Below the pieces are notes generated by a model. It was not told the origin of the DNA. It made no database searches and saw only the letters and a list, made by a program, of their open reading frames with translations. From the NCBI GenBank assembly GCA_044507695.1, contig JBIQJD010000003.1:1-64000 (forward strand): DNA of 64,000 nt, written 5' to 3'. Positions 1-9,579 of this stretch are shown here, piece after piece; the first letter of the stretch is position 1, and each line of letters begins with the position of its first letter. Source of the DNA: JBIQJD01 sp044507695. GTDB lineage: Bacteria; Bacteroidota; Ignavibacteria; Ignavibacteriales; Ignavibacteriaceae. The translations under genes and the position numbers were made by a program.

Positions 1-43
1 ATTAAATGGACTTATTTTTCAAATAAAAATTCCGGGAAGTAAT

Positions 44-880
44 ATGAAAATAAAAAGCTGGTTATTAATCATTTTATTAATGATTTCAATTGAAGATGTA
101 TTTCCGTGGGGGCGTAACGGGCATTTTTTTATCAACCTGAAAGCAATTCAATTTCTGCCGGGAGAGATGCAGGAATTTAAAAAATGGGCAGATTATATAT
201 CAGAACATGCATCAGAACCTGATGACAGGCGCGATGAAGATTCTTTGGAATTTCCCAAACATTTTATCGATATAGATTATTATAAAGAATTCCTGAATGG
301 CAGTATGATTTTTAACCGCGCCGAGTTAGCTAAAATTTATAACGATAGTATTGTTACGGCAATGGGAATTCTGCCATGGGCAACAATTCAGACATTTAAT
401 AATCTTACAAATGCTTTTATGGAAAAAAACCGTGATAGAATTTTAATCTTTGCAACTGATCTCGGACATTACGTGGCAGATGGTCATCAGCCGATGCACA
501 CAATAATAAATTATGATGGACAATTCACCGATCAGAAGGGTATTCATTACAGGTATGAATCAGAGATGATTAAAAGAAATATTAATGAAATTGAAAATGT
601 GATTGATTCAGTTAACGCAATTCACATCGGCGATCCTGAAAAATTTATATTCAATTATATAACGAGCGCAAATTCTGTTGCACCTGTTCTCTTTGCTGCG
701 GATGAATTTGCATTCAAAGCTTCCGGTTCCAGAGGTAACGATGACTATTACAGGTTGTTATGGTTCAGAACAAAGTACATTACAGAAATACAATTTAAGA
801 AAGCTGTAGAGAGTTTAGCATCCTTAATCTATACAGCCTGGGTAAATGCCGGAAGACCATCGCTCTCTGAACTAAATTAA
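44..880 (+). CDS. Secreted S1/P1-family zinc-dependent nuclease
   Basis: A 278-residue protein with an N-terminal hydrophobic signal (residues 1-20) followed directly by WGRNGH. In the S1/P1 nuclease family the mature N-terminus is a zinc-binding Trp and the nearby His is also a ligand. A second ligand cluster, DLGHYVADGHQPMH (about residues 139-152), matches the family's H-x3-D-x-H-QP-H signature, and HFIDID (about 73-78) supplies a further acidic/His site. The family cleaves single-stranded DNA/RNA through a trinuclear zinc centre, usually outside the cytoplasm. Length is normal. It stands alone and reads away from the left edge. The substrate cannot be told from sequence; zinc phospholipase C is the distant alternative. 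Confidence 0.85.
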   Translation: MKIKSWLLIILLMISIEDVFPWGRNGHFFINLKAIQFLPGEMQEFKKWADYISEHASEPDDRRDEDSLEFPKHFIDIDYYKEFLNGSMIFNRAELAKIYNDSIVTAMGILPWATIQTFNNLTNAFMEKNRDRILIFATDLGHYVADGHQPMHTIINYDGQFTDQKGIHYRYESEMIKRNINEIENVIDSVNAIHIGDPEKFIFNYITSANSVAPVLFAADEFAFKASGSRGNDDYYRLLWFRTKYITEIQFKKAVESLASLIYTAWVNAGRPSLSELN

Positions 881-1006
881 AACTATCTTAAATGGTAGGA
901 AATTTTACTGCTTAAGTTCTAAATTACTTCAAATGGGTAGTAGCATTCAGGCTGGTTGATTGATATTATTAATTTTTAATTAGCAGAACGGGAATGATTG
1001 GTGAAT

Positions 1007-3781
1007 ATGAAAAAATCCATTTTTACAGTTTTTATTTTTCTATGCAGTTATAATTTATTTGCACAGGTAACTTCTGAGCCGCCCTTCCCATCAGAAAATG
1101 ATTCCATAAAAATTATTTTTAATGCTGCCGAAGGCGGAAAGGGAATGATAGGCTACACCGGCGTACTTTATACGCACACCGGTGTTAAAACAAATAAAAG
1201 CGGCGGCAACTGGGCTTATGTAATTGGCAATTGGGGAAATAATTCTGTTCAACCTGTCTTAACAAGAATTGGTACCGATCTTTATGAACTTGTTATTGGC
1301 AAACCGAGAATTTTTTATAACATAACAGATCCTACAGAAAAAATACTTCAGCTTTGTTTTGTATTCAGAAGTGAAAACGCACAGCAGCAGACAGAAGACC
1401 TGTTTGTTGATATCCACGAAAGCGGACTAAATGTTTCAATTATTGCACCTGTTAACCAGCCATATTTTGCGGAATTAAACGATACAATTAATATAGAAGC
1501 TGTTTCAACGGAATCAAATTCGCTGTCTCTCTTTTTAGATGATAGTTTGTTAGTTCAAACTTCCGGCAATTCTATAACTCACAGCATTGTAACATCAGGG
1601 TATGGTAAGAAATGGATAAAAGCAGTTGCTGCAGATGGAGAAAATTCCGTTGCTGATTCAATGTACTTTATTGTTAATTATCCCGTTGTTATTGAGGAGA
1701 AGCCTGATGGAATTATCAATGGCATAAACTACACAGGTGATAATTCAGTTGTTCTTAATTTGTATGCACCTGAAAAAAAATTCGTTTACGTTATTGGTGA
1801 TTTTAATAACTGGGAAGCCGGGCCTGAATACTATATGAAGCTTGATCCTGATCAATCAAATTACTGGCTGGAAATTGTTGGTTTGGAAAAAGGGAAAGAA
1901 TATATTTTCCAATATCTTGTTGATGGTGAAATAAGAATTGCTGATCCTTATACAGAAAAAACAAGTGATCCCGATGACAGGTTTATTAGTGCACAGACAT
2001 ATCCTAATTTAATATCTTATCCTTTCGGCAAAACCACATATACAGCTTCCGTGCTTCAAACAGCTAAAGAAAAATATCAGTGGGAAGTAACAGATTTTCA
2101 GCGGCCTGCACCAACCGATCTTGTTATTTATGAATTACTCATTCGTGATTTTGTATCAACACACAGTTACAAGACTTTGATAGATACTATTTCTTATTTG
2201 AAAAATCTTGGTGTTAACGCAATTGAACTTATGCCTGTAATGGAGTTTGAAGGTAATGAAAGCTGGGGATATAATTCGAGTTTTCATTTTGCGGTTGATA
2301 AATATTATGGACCCGCAGATGATTTAAAAAGATTTATTGATGAAGCCCATAAACAGGGGATAGCAGTAATTCTTGATATTGTTCTCAATCATGTTTACGG
2401 ACAATCACCGCTCGTACGTTTGTACTGGAATTCATCTTTAAACAGACCTGCTGACAATAATCCATGGTTTAATGAAGTTTCACCAAACCAGGTTTTTTCT
2501 TTCGGATTTGATTTTAATCATGAGAGCGAACTAACAAAACAATACGTTGACAGAGTGAATCGTTACTGGCTTGAGGAATTTAATGTTGATGGTTTCCGTT
2601 TTGATTTTACAAAAGGATTCACAAACAAACCGGGAGACGGCGGATCGTATGACGCTTCAAGGATAAACCTTCTTATAAGAATGGCAGATGAACTCCGCAA
2701 AGTTGATTCAACCGCCTATATAATTTTAGAACATTTTGGACCGAATGATGAAGAGAAAGTTTTATCAAATAATGGAATGATGCTTTGGGGTAATCTGAAC
2801 CATAGTTATAATGAAGCTACAATGGGATATATTCCGGGTTCAAATTTTTCCGGGATCTCCTACAAAGAAAGAGGCTGGCAGTATCCTTATCTTGTTGGAT
2901 ATATGGAAAGTCATGATGAAGAACGTTTGATGTATAAGAATCTTCAGTATGGAAATTCAAATCCGGATTATAGTGTAAAAAATCTTCAGACTGCTTTGCA
3001 GCGTATGAAACTTGCTGCGGCATTTTTCTTTACAGTCCCGGGTCCCAAAATGATATGGCAATTTGGTGAACTTGGTTATGATGTATCAATTGATTTTAAT
3101 GGAAGACTTGGAAATAAACCAATCAGGTGGAATTATTTTTCTGATCCTGCAAGAAATAAATTGTACAAAACTTTTGCCGCACTTACAGCACTAAAACAGC
3201 ACGATGCATTTGAAAGTAATGATTTTACATTGAGCGCTTCAGGCTGGATTAAACGGCTGCTGATAAGGCATGAATCAATGGATGTTTATATAATTGGTAA
3301 TTTTGAAATTACACCGCGGACAACAAGTCATTCTTTTACAAAACCGGGAATATGGTATAATTATTTTACAGGTGACAGCATTGTTGTAATTGATACTGCA
3401 TCCCAGGTTACATTGCAGCCGGGAGAATTTCAGCTTTATACAACACAAAAACTTCCAACTCCCGATCCGGATATACTTACAGATATCGGATCTGAACAGA
3501 ATGAAATTACGCCGTCAACATTCAGTCTGGAACAGAATTTTCCTAATCCATTCAATCCAACAACTACAATAAGATATTCAATTCCGAATACTTCATTCGT
3601 TTCATTAAAAGTTTATGATGTACTTGGAAAAGAAATTGCCGTTCTTTCTGATGAAGTAAAATCTGCAGGAGTTTATGAAGCAGAATTTGATGCATCATCC
3701 GGATTATCAAGCGGGATTTATTTCTTTACACTTGATGCTGGTGAATTCAGAAGTACGCGTAAGATGATTCTGCTTAAGTAA
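1007..3781 (+). CDS. Secreted GH13 alpha-amylase-family glycoside hydrolase with T9SS sorting domain
   Basis: The ATG at 1007 gives a clean signal peptide (MKKSIFTVFIFL, ending LFAQ); a TTG nine bases upstream is also in frame. Order of parts: an N-terminal beta domain, a CBM48/E-set-like domain (about residues 245-320, VIGDFNNWEAGP), a GH13 TIM barrel and a C-terminal type IX secretion signal. All four GH13 regions are visible: DIVLNH (about 456), GFRFD with the nucleophile Asp (about 533), ILEHFG with the acid/base Glu (about 575) and ESHDEER (about 636). The tail contains QNFPNPFNP and a beta-sandwich ending RKMILLK, the classic exported-and-attached form in Ignavibacteria-like bacteria. 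Likely role is hydrolysis of alpha-glucans outside the cell; exact specificity is not readable. Confidence 0.9.
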   Translation: MKKSIFTVFIFLCSYNLFAQVTSEPPFPSENDSIKIIFNAAEGGKGMIGYTGVLYTHTGVKTNKSGGNWAYVIGNWGNNSVQPVLTRIGTDLYELVIGKPRIFYNITDPTEKILQLCFVFRSENAQQQTEDLFVDIHESGLNVSIIAPVNQPYFAELNDTINIEAVSTESNSLSLFLDDSLLVQTSGNSITHSIVTSGYGKKWIKAVAADGENSVADSMYFIVNYPVVIEEKPDGIINGINYTGDNSVVLNLYAPEKKFVYVIGDFNNWEAGPEYYMKLDPDQSNYWLEIVGLEKGKEYIFQYLVDGEIRIADPYTEKTSDPDDRFISAQTYPNLISYPFGKTTYTASVLQTAKEKYQWEVTDFQRPAPTDLVIYELLIRDFVSTHSYKTLIDTISYLKNLGVNAIELMPVMEFEGNESWGYNSSFHFAVDKYYGPADDLKRFIDEAHKQGIAVILDIVLNHVYGQSPLVRLYWNSSLNRPADNNPWFNEVSPNQVFSFGFDFNHESELTKQYVDRVNRYWLEEFNVDGFRFDFTKGFTNKPGDGGSYDASRINLLIRMADELRKVDSTAYIILEHFGPNDEEKVLSNNGMMLWGNLNHSYNEATMGYIPGSNFSGISYKERGWQYPYLVGYMESHDEERLMYKNLQYGNSNPDYSVKNLQTALQRMKLAAAFFFTVPGPKMIWQFGELGYDVSIDFNGRLGNKPIRWNYFSDPARNKLYKTFAALTALKQHDAFESNDFTLSASGWIKRLLIRHESMDVYIIGNFEITPRTTSHSFTKPGIWYNYFTGDSIVVIDTASQVTLQPGEFQLYTTQKLPTPDPDILTDIGSEQNEITPSTFSLEQNFPNPFNPTTTIRYSIPNTSFVSLKVYDVLGKEIAVLSDEVKSAGVYEAEFDASSGLSSGIYFFTLDAGEFRSTRKMILLK

Positions 3782-3782
3782 T

Positions 3783-4538
3783 TTATTTTACAAGATGTGC
3801 CAGTATAACCGCTGAAGCACTTGCAACATTGAGCGATTCTGCGTTTCCGTATTTCGGGATAGTAATTATTTCATCTGCCAGGTTTATTATTTCGGAAGAA
3901 GGACCTTTTGCTTCATTAGAAAAAATAATAATTGATTTTTCTTCTGGTTTATACTCAAAAAGATTTTTTCCCTTTAAATCCGCGCAAATAATTTTGCAGC
4001 CATCCTTTTTCAGTTTATTCAACAGGATTGTAAGATCAACTTCTTCAAAAATATTAAGATGGAAAATAGAACCCATGCTTCCGCGGATTGTTTTAGGATT
4101 GTAAACATCGGCAGAATTTTTTGATAAAAGGATTTCTGTGATTCCAAACCAATCACAATTGCGTAAAATTGTTCCCACATTTCCCGGATCTGAAATTTCA
4201 TCAACAGCAGCCGCAATCTTACTTTTTAATTTTAAAGAATGGTTCTTCTCCGGTTTATGAAATACTGCCGCAATTCCCTGTGGAGTTACTGTATCTGAAA
4301 TCTTTTTAAAATCATGATTGTTTATTAATTCAATCCTGATTTTTTTTGATCCTGCTTCTGATAAAAATGATTTATTTTCCGCAGCAAATTCATTCGTTGC
4401 AATTATCAATTCACAATTGAATTTGCTTTCAATTCCTTCAGAAACAATTTTCTTTCCCTCAGCAATAAATTTCTTTTCATCATCTCTGTGTTTCTTCTGA
4501 AGAAGGGAAGCGAAGTATTTTAATTCTGATTTTGTCAT
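3783..4538 (-). CDS. TrmH/SpoU-family RNA 2'-O-methyltransferase
   Basis: 251 residues with the three SPOUT motifs: DPGNVGTILRNCDWFG (motif 1), IIFSNEAKGPS (motif 2) and IPKYGNAESLNVASASAVILAH (motif 3, the knotted SAM site). The N-terminal 90 residues resemble the RNA-recruiting substrate-binding domain of RlmB/TsnR-like enzymes. It probably methylates a ribose in 23S rRNA or tRNA. The gene converges on the amylase with one base between the two stops and no recognisable terminator. The exact target nucleotide is unknown, so no symbol is given. Confidence 0.88.
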   Translation of the reverse strand: MTKSELKYFASLLQKKHRDDEKKFIAEGKKIVSEGIESKFNCELIIATNEFAAENKSFLSEAGSKKIRIELINNHDFKKISDTVTPQGIAAVFHKPEKNHSLKLKSKIAAAVDEISDPGNVGTILRNCDWFGITEILLSKNSADVYNPKTIRGSMGSIFHLNIFEEVDLTILLNKLKKDGCKIICADLKGKNLFEYKPEEKSIIIFSNEAKGPSSEIINLADEIITIPKYGNAESLNVASASAVILAHLVK

Positions 4539-4635
4539 TTTAATGTTCGGTAATTTAGTTTATGGAAACTAAAGTCTGCCGCTCTTCATTTATTACAATG
4601 TACGGAGTGAGACAAATTTATCTGCGGGATATTAA

Positions 4636-4965
4636 TCAAACAATATTATCATAATCAGAAGATTTACCCTCTGCCAGTTCCTTCAAGTACTGCCAGGTAT
4701 AAATTCCCGTGTTATGCCCATCCTTCCAGCTTATCTGAATAGCATAGCCGCCAACCTGTTCAATATTTTTAATCTGGTACGCTTCCGGCGATTGTGCGGT
4801 TGGTTTTGCAGGTTTGTAAGTTTTGAGTAGAACCGTTTCACCTTTGCAGCTTGCGCATGGGCATTCATCCCGCAGAAATTTCAGATCGATTGAACTTTCG
4901 CTGTCATCATTCCATTTTATGAATAATTTTTTCTTATCAACTACTTTAATCTGTTTTGGCGCCAT
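4636..4965 (-). CDS. DUF971 (GBBH-like N-terminal) domain protein
   Basis: 109 residues consisting of a single DUF971 domain, the same fold as the N-terminal zinc domain of gamma-butyrobetaine hydroxylase. Visible family marks are the DECPCASC cysteine pattern (about residues 29-36) and YAIQISWKDGHNTGIYTW near the C-terminus. In other genomes the domain is linked to Fe-S cluster handling (ApbC/Mrp neighbours), but nothing adjacent here confirms that. It lies upstream of, and divergent from, the CorC-like gene. Confidence 0.8.
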   Translation of the reverse strand: MAPKQIKVVDKKKLFIKWNDDSESSIDLKFLRDECPCASCKGETVLLKTYKPAKPTAQSPEAYQIKNIEQVGGYAIQISWKDGHNTGIYTWQYLKELAEGKSSDYDNIV

Positions 4966-5090
4966 TTTAATCCTGTATTTAACATGTTCAATGATAAATA
5001 ATTTTTCTTATAAAATTATATTCTTTTATTTTTGATTCAAAAAAATAAAGCCATAATGTTTACGCAGGGAGTATTTAAACCGTACAAATA

Positions 5091-6410
5091 ATGTCATCTT
5101 TATTCTGGGAATTTGTTGCAGTTGTTATTTTAATTTTATCAGCCGGTTATTTTGCAGCTGCGGAAATAGCAATTGCAACTTTCGGTTCAACTAAAATTGA
5201 AGAGTTAAAAGAAAGGAAGGATAAAACTGTTCCTTTTTTTGAAGAGATTCAAAAAAACTCCGAAGTATTTTTTGGAAGCATACAAATTCTTACCAACTTA
5301 TTACTGATTACTGCAGCTATTCTTTCATATCACATTTCAATAAATATTGTTGCGCCTGCATTTGAAACTTTTAATGCAAATCTTCTTCATGATTATGCTG
5401 TAATTTTATCCGTTATTATTGCGCTTATTGTTGTTGCATTCTTTACGATGATATTTGCAGTTCTTATCCCGAAGGCTTTAGGATTTAAATATGCTGAAAG
5501 TATCGGCAAACGAAGTGTGAAACCACTTCTTCTTATTACAAGATTTTTAAAAATTCCCGTTAAAATTATTTCCTCATGCAGCAACTTTTTGTTGATACCA
5601 TTTTCTGAACGAACAAGTTTTGCGCAGACGAGATTTTCAGAAGATGAAATACGGATTATTATTTCGGAAGGAGTAAAATCAGGAGCGATTGATGAGAGAG
5701 AGCAGGAGATAATTGAAAATCTCTTTGAGTTTAATGATCTCCGTGCAAATGAAGTTATGATTCCGCGGACAGATGTAATTGCAGTTGAATGGAATGAAAA
5801 TGAAACGGAAATCACTTCTGAAATTATTAATAGCAGCCATTCATTAATTCCTGTTTACAAAGATTCACTTGATAATGTTATTGGTGTGCTTCATATAAAA
5901 GATTTGATGAAATCAATAATTGAAAATAAAAAACCCGGGCTTAATAATTTGATAAGACCTGCGTACTTCGTTCCTGAAACTAAATTGATTTCTGAAATTC
6001 TTAAAGAAATGCAGAAGCGCGGAGAGCGGCTGGCTGTAGTAAAAGATGAGTATGGCGGTACTGAAGGAATTATCACAATGGAAGATATTCTTGAGGAAAT
6101 TGTTGGAGAACTGGGAGATAATGTTCAGCAGCAGCTTAAAGATTTCAGCAGGCTGCCTGATGGAAAATATTATGTGCTCGGATCAATGACAATTGATCAT
6201 TTCAATCAAACTTTTAATCATGATTTGCCATATTCAGATGAGTATAATACCCTTGCAGGATTTGTTGCAGATAAGACAGGCAAGATACTTAACACCGGTG
6301 AGACTTTTGAATTTGAAAATTTATCCTTCCAGTTGATTAAAAAAATCAGGCAGAAGATGGTTCAATTTAAGGTGTCATCAAATGATGGCAGCTTTGCCGA
6401 AGCTGAATGA
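5091..6410 (+). CDS. CNNM/CorC-HlyC family membrane transporter with CBS pair
   Basis: 439 residues: an N-terminal DUF21/CNNM transmembrane domain (about 1-180, several hydrophobic helices), a tandem CBS pair (about 205-330, including EVMIPRTDVIAVE and EEIVGELGDN) and a C-terminal CorC_HlyC domain (about 350-430). The family exports or senses Mg2+/Co2+ and was historically called haemolysin C. The motif EDILEEIVGE after the CBS domains is diagnostic. It is a monocistronic plus-strand gene convergent with the ferredoxin gene. Confidence 0.88.
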   Translation: MSSLFWEFVAVVILILSAGYFAAAEIAIATFGSTKIEELKERKDKTVPFFEEIQKNSEVFFGSIQILTNLLLITAAILSYHISINIVAPAFETFNANLLHDYAVILSVIIALIVVAFFTMIFAVLIPKALGFKYAESIGKRSVKPLLLITRFLKIPVKIISSCSNFLLIPFSERTSFAQTRFSEDEIRIIISEGVKSGAIDEREQEIIENLFEFNDLRANEVMIPRTDVIAVEWNENETEITSEIINSSHSLIPVYKDSLDNVIGVLHIKDLMKSIIENKKPGLNNLIRPAYFVPETKLISEILKEMQKRGERLAVVKDEYGGTEGIITMEDILEEIVGELGDNVQQQLKDFSRLPDGKYYVLGSMTIDHFNQTFNHDLPYSDEYNTLAGFVADKTGKILNTGETFEFENLSFQLIKKIRQKMVQFKVSSNDGSFAEAE

Positions 6411-6456
6411 AATACCCTGGGAGAACTGGAGCAGCTCCGGCATTAGCTGCACAGAT

Positions 6457-6756
6457 TTATCTTTGCACCAGATCAAGTCTTTCTTTTTTAGCAAGAAGTT
6501 CCTCTTCACTCTCAACATGATCCGGATCTTTAATGATGCAATCAACCGGGCAAACAGCCATACACTGCGGTTCATCATAAAATCCGATACACTCTGTACA
6601 TTTATCAGGAACGATGTAAAAATAATCTTCCGCAATTGGCGGGGAAGTTTCACCGTTCAAACTCCACTTAATTCCGCCTTCGTAAATAGCAGTGTTCGGG
6701 CATTCAGGTTCACACGCTCCGCAGTTGATGCATTCATCAGTTATTAAAAGTGCCAT
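6457..6756 (-). CDS. YfhL-type 2[4Fe-4S] dicluster ferredoxin
   Basis: 99 residues with CINCGACEPECP at residues 10-21 and a second cluster CTECIGFYDEPQCMAVCP (about 53-70), whose long insertion between the second and third Cys is typical of YfhL/Alvin-type ferredoxins. It carries electrons at low potential in the cytoplasm. Its promoter holds the same 16-base operator as the DUF2249, DUF6448-like and cupin genes, so it probably belongs to the nitrosative-stress regulon of the Crp/Fnr protein encoded just upstream. The C-terminal 20 residues are charged. Confidence 0.88.
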   Translation of the reverse strand: MALLITDECINCGACEPECPNTAIYEGGIKWSLNGETSPPIAEDYFYIVPDKCTECIGFYDEPQCMAVCPVDCIIKDPDHVESEEELLAKKERLDLVQR

Positions 6757-6789
6757 AATCTTTTTTCCAGATATTAAATTTTACTGGTT

Positions 6790-6834
6790 CAAAATTATTA
6801 CCGGTTATGGCGCTTAACATTGACTTAAGTCAGC
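6790..6834 (-). promoter_or_regulatory. Crp/Fnr-type operator and -7 element before the ferredoxin gene
   Basis: The perfect 12-bp palindrome TGACTTAAGTCA occupies 6821-6832. Read toward the ferredoxin gene the sequence is CTGACTTAAGTCAATG. A -7 element matching TAnnTTTG exactly (TAATTTTG on the minus strand) lies at 6790-6797, 33 bp centre to centre. That spacing puts the operator near -40, the class II activator position. The ferredoxin start codon follows 34 bp further on. Confidence 0.8.
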
Positions 6835-6906
6835 GGGAGTTATTTCTTTTTAAGAGAAAAGATGAGATGAGAATTCTGATATTTGAAGGAATCCGGATCA
6901 GGAAAA

Positions 6907-7572
6907 TCAACTTAACTTTTTTAATTCCTGGTAATCTTTTACAAAAACAGTTCTGCCGTGAGTTCTGATTATGTTGTTATCTTTTAATTTCTTAAAAGCT
7001 CTCGATATTGTTTCAGGAATTGTTCCAAGATACGCGGCAAGAGTAGGATTGGATAACGGAATTTTAAAAAATGGTTCAGGCAGATTTGCAGTACCTGATT
7101 CTTCAATTCCTTTTATGAGATAATCCGCAAGACGATTAACAACTTCCTTCAAAGAAAGATCTTCTGCTTTTACTGAAATTGATTTTAACCGTTTTGCAAA
7201 TCCGCCCATTATCTTAAAACTTAATTTCGGATTCTCTTCAAGAAGTTTTAAGAATTCATTTTTTGGAATCAGCAGAAGTGTACTGTCTTCCAGAACCTGA
7301 ACACTTGCCGGGCAGCTTCCACCTGTAAACAACGGAACATCTCCAAACAAATGAGGTTTTGTTAATAGATGAAGTATATACTCTTTTCCCTGCGGAGAAA
7401 CTTTAAATATTTTCACAAGTCCTTTTAATACAATATAGATGCCCGGGAATTCATCTCCTTCATGAAAGATATATTCATCAGCTTTGTAATTTTTTAAGTG
7501 GCTGAGTTTTGTAATTTTCCTTAATTCTTCAACACTCAGTTCTGAAAATAACGGGATATCCTGTAAAATCAT
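6907..7572 (-). CDS. Crp/Fnr-family transcriptional regulator (Fnr/Dnr-like specificity)
   Basis: 221 residues: cyclic-nucleotide-binding-like beta barrel (about 10-125), dimerisation helix, then a winged helix. The recognition helix reads PETISRAFKKL; Glu-x-x-Ser-Arg is the Fnr-type signature that reads TTGA half-sites, which fits the (T)TGACTTAAGTCAA palindromes in this region. There is no N-terminal Cys cluster, so it is not an oxygen-sensing [4Fe-4S] Fnr; haem- or NO-responsive Dnr-like or redox-insensitive forms are possible. It sits beside four such operators and the NO reductase, making it the obvious candidate regulator. That link is inferred from position and specificity. Confidence 0.88.
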   Translation of the reverse strand: MILQDIPLFSELSVEELRKITKLSHLKNYKADEYIFHEGDEFPGIYIVLKGLVKIFKVSPQGKEYILHLLTKPHLFGDVPLFTGGSCPASVQVLEDSTLLLIPKNEFLKLLEENPKLSFKIMGGFAKRLKSISVKAEDLSLKEVVNRLADYLIKGIEESGTANLPEPFFKIPLSNPTLAAYLGTIPETISRAFKKLKDNNIIRTHGRTVFVKDYQELKKLS

Positions 7573-7751
7573 TTTGATCAGTTTTTAAAGACTACATAAC
7601 AAAAATAAGCAAAACCTTCATAATTAATTTGATATTTGATGGGATAAAATCATAGCCGCAATTGTCCGGTTACAGTCCGGGATTTTTTTAATCAGAAAGT
7701 TTTTATCAAATTTGAAACTGAGTTTTGCATTCATTTAGGGGTTCAGGATAC

Positions 7752-8939
7752 GTGGACTTAACATCACGAAAGAGAATGTTTGAAGCAATGCACAACAGGA
7801 TTCCTGACAGGGTTCCGGTTATGTGCCAGCTTTCCATAGGGCATTATTTCCTTCACTCAGGACTAAACCCAATCGATATTTGGTTCACATCAGAAGGCTT
7901 TGCTGAAGCTTTAATTGCAATGCAAAAGCATTACAGGTTTGATGGAATATTAATTAATCTTCCCGGAAGAGATCCCGGTTACCAAAAGTATATTAAGCAT
8001 ATTGAAACCGGTGAGATTGAAAGTAAGATAACCTGGAAGAACGATTGCTTCACCATTATTCCGCATGATGATAACCCGCATTATTATCAGCAGGATGGTA
8101 CACGCTCTTTCCCATTGTTTGATGAAATTGATCCGGAAAAGCTATTTTATGTTGAGCCATGGGATATTACAGAAGTTTCCCATCCATACACCTGGGGATT
8201 TGAAGAACAGCCGCGTGATGAAAAATATTTCTTTCCTGAATATCATAACAGAACAATAAAACTTGTAAAAGAAAAAACCGGCGGAACTGTTTCTGTACAT
8301 TCGGAAATTTATTCTCCGTGGTCCCAGTTTCTTGAACTATTGAATTATGAAAATGCGTTGATGGCAATAATGGATGATCCCGGAAAAGTTAAAGCTTGCC
8401 TTGACCGCTTAACGGAAGGCGGCACAGCTCTTGCAAAACTTCAGGCCGTAGAAGGAGTTGATGCAATTTTAATTTCATCCGCATTTGCCGGCGCTGGTTT
8501 AATAAGCAGGCAGCATTACATTGAGTTTGTTCTTCCTTACGAACAAAAAATAATTTCTGAAGTTCAGAAAGAATTTAATATACCGGTTTATACTCATACT
8601 TGCGGAAGTATTGGTGACAGGCTTGATTTAATGATGGAAACAGGAACGAACGGGATAGATACTCTCGATCCGCCCCCGCTTGGAACAGTTGAACTAAGTG
8701 AAGCAAAAAAAATATTGGGCGGCAAAGTTTTTATAAAAGGAAATATCGATCCTGTTAATACTCTCTTGCATGGTGATTTAAATTTAATAGTGAATGATGT
8801 GAAGCAAAGACTTCAGATTGGCAAAACAGGCGGGGGATATATTTTAAGTACAGCATGTTCGGTTGCTCCGGCAACACCGCCGGAAAAAATTAAGCAGCTC
8901 TTTTATCTTGCAGAAAAATATGGATCATACAATGAATAA
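7752..8939 (+). CDS. Uroporphyrinogen decarboxylase-family corrinoid methyltransferase
   Basis: About 395 residues of the UroD/MtaA/CmuA fold. It is not true HemE: it shows the zinc-binding HTCG motif (about residue 285) and a late Cys (TACSVAP, near 368) used by corrinoid methyltransferases, and it sits with a corrinoid protein and a homocysteine methyltransferase. I chose the GTG at 7752, which has AGGGG upstream; the TTG at 7725 would place that ribosome-binding site inside the gene. Its stop overlaps the next start (ATGAATAA), so translation is probably coupled. Predicted role: methyl transfer between a small methyl donor and the partner corrinoid protein; the donor is unknown. Confidence 0.8.
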   Translation: MDLTSRKRMFEAMHNRIPDRVPVMCQLSIGHYFLHSGLNPIDIWFTSEGFAEALIAMQKHYRFDGILINLPGRDPGYQKYIKHIETGEIESKITWKNDCFTIIPHDDNPHYYQQDGTRSFPLFDEIDPEKLFYVEPWDITEVSHPYTWGFEEQPRDEKYFFPEYHNRTIKLVKEKTGGTVSVHSEIYSPWSQFLELLNYENALMAIMDDPGKVKACLDRLTEGGTALAKLQAVEGVDAILISSAFAGAGLISRQHYIEFVLPYEQKIISEVQKEFNIPVYTHTCGSIGDRLDLMMETGTNGIDTLDPPPLGTVELSEAKKILGGKVFIKGNIDPVNTLLHGDLNLIVNDVKQRLQIGKTGGGYILSTACSVAPATPPEKIKQLFYLAEKYGSYNE

Positions 8940-9579
8940 TATCCGGGAATTACTTGATCAGCTTTCAAATTCTGTAATTGAAGGAGACAGGGATAAAGCT
9001 GTAGAGCTTACGAATGAACTTTTAAGACTTGAACATCCACCTAAAAATATTCTGGATGATGGGCTGCTTCCGGGAATGAATGTAGTAGGGCAGCGATTCA
9101 GAGATAATGTAATTTTTGTTCCGCAGGTATTAATTTCTGCACGTGCAATGAAATCCTCACTCGCTGTACTTGAGCCACTTCTTTCTGAAGCAAAATATTC
9201 AGGACTTGGTACAATTGTGATTGGAACGGTAAAAGGAGATATACATGATATAGGCAAGAATATTGTGGCAATGATGATGAAGAGCAGCGGCTTCTCTGTA
9301 GTTGATCTTGGTATAAATGTTACCGCGGAAAAATTTATTGAAACAGCACAAAAGGAAAATGCTTTGCTGATTGGAATGTCCGCTCTATTAACTACAACAA
9401 TGGGTTATATGAAAACCGTAATTGAAAAAGTTAAACAGGATAATATCCCGGTTAAGGTGATAATTGGCGGCGCACCTGTTTCCCAGGCATTTGCAGACCA
9501 GGTTGGTGCTGATGGCTTTGCTAACAATGCTTTTGAAGCTGTTATGCTTGCAAGAAAATTAACAGGAGTTACAGTATGA
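8932..9579 (+). CDS. Corrinoid (B12-binding) methyl-carrier protein
   Basis: 215 residues with an N-terminal helical cap (B12-binding-2, about 1-85) and a Rossmann-like cobalamin domain carrying GDIHDIGKNIV (about residues 103-113), the DxHxxG motif whose His replaces dimethylbenzimidazole as lower cobalt ligand. Further marks are SALLTTTM and GGAPV downstream. This is the MtbC/MtaC type of methyl carrier. The ATG at 8932 overlaps the previous stop; upstream in-frame ATGs lie deep in the preceding gene. The end overlaps the next gene by four bases (ATGA). Confidence 0.88.
   Translation: MNNIRELLDQLSNSVIEGDRDKAVELTNELLRLEHPPKNILDDGLLPGMNVVGQRFRDNVIFVPQVLISARAMKSSLAVLEPLLSEAKYSGLGTIVIGTVKGDIHDIGKNIVAMMMKSSGFSVVDLGINVTAEKFIETAQKENALLIGMSALLTTTMGYMKTVIEKVKQDNIPVKVIIGGAPVSQAFADQVGADGFANNAFEAVMLARKLTGVTV

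Noticed and set aside
7752..8939. True uroporphyrinogen decarboxylase (HemE)
   Set aside because: It has the HTCG zinc motif of corrinoid methyltransferases and lies in an operon with a corrinoid protein and a methyltransferase.
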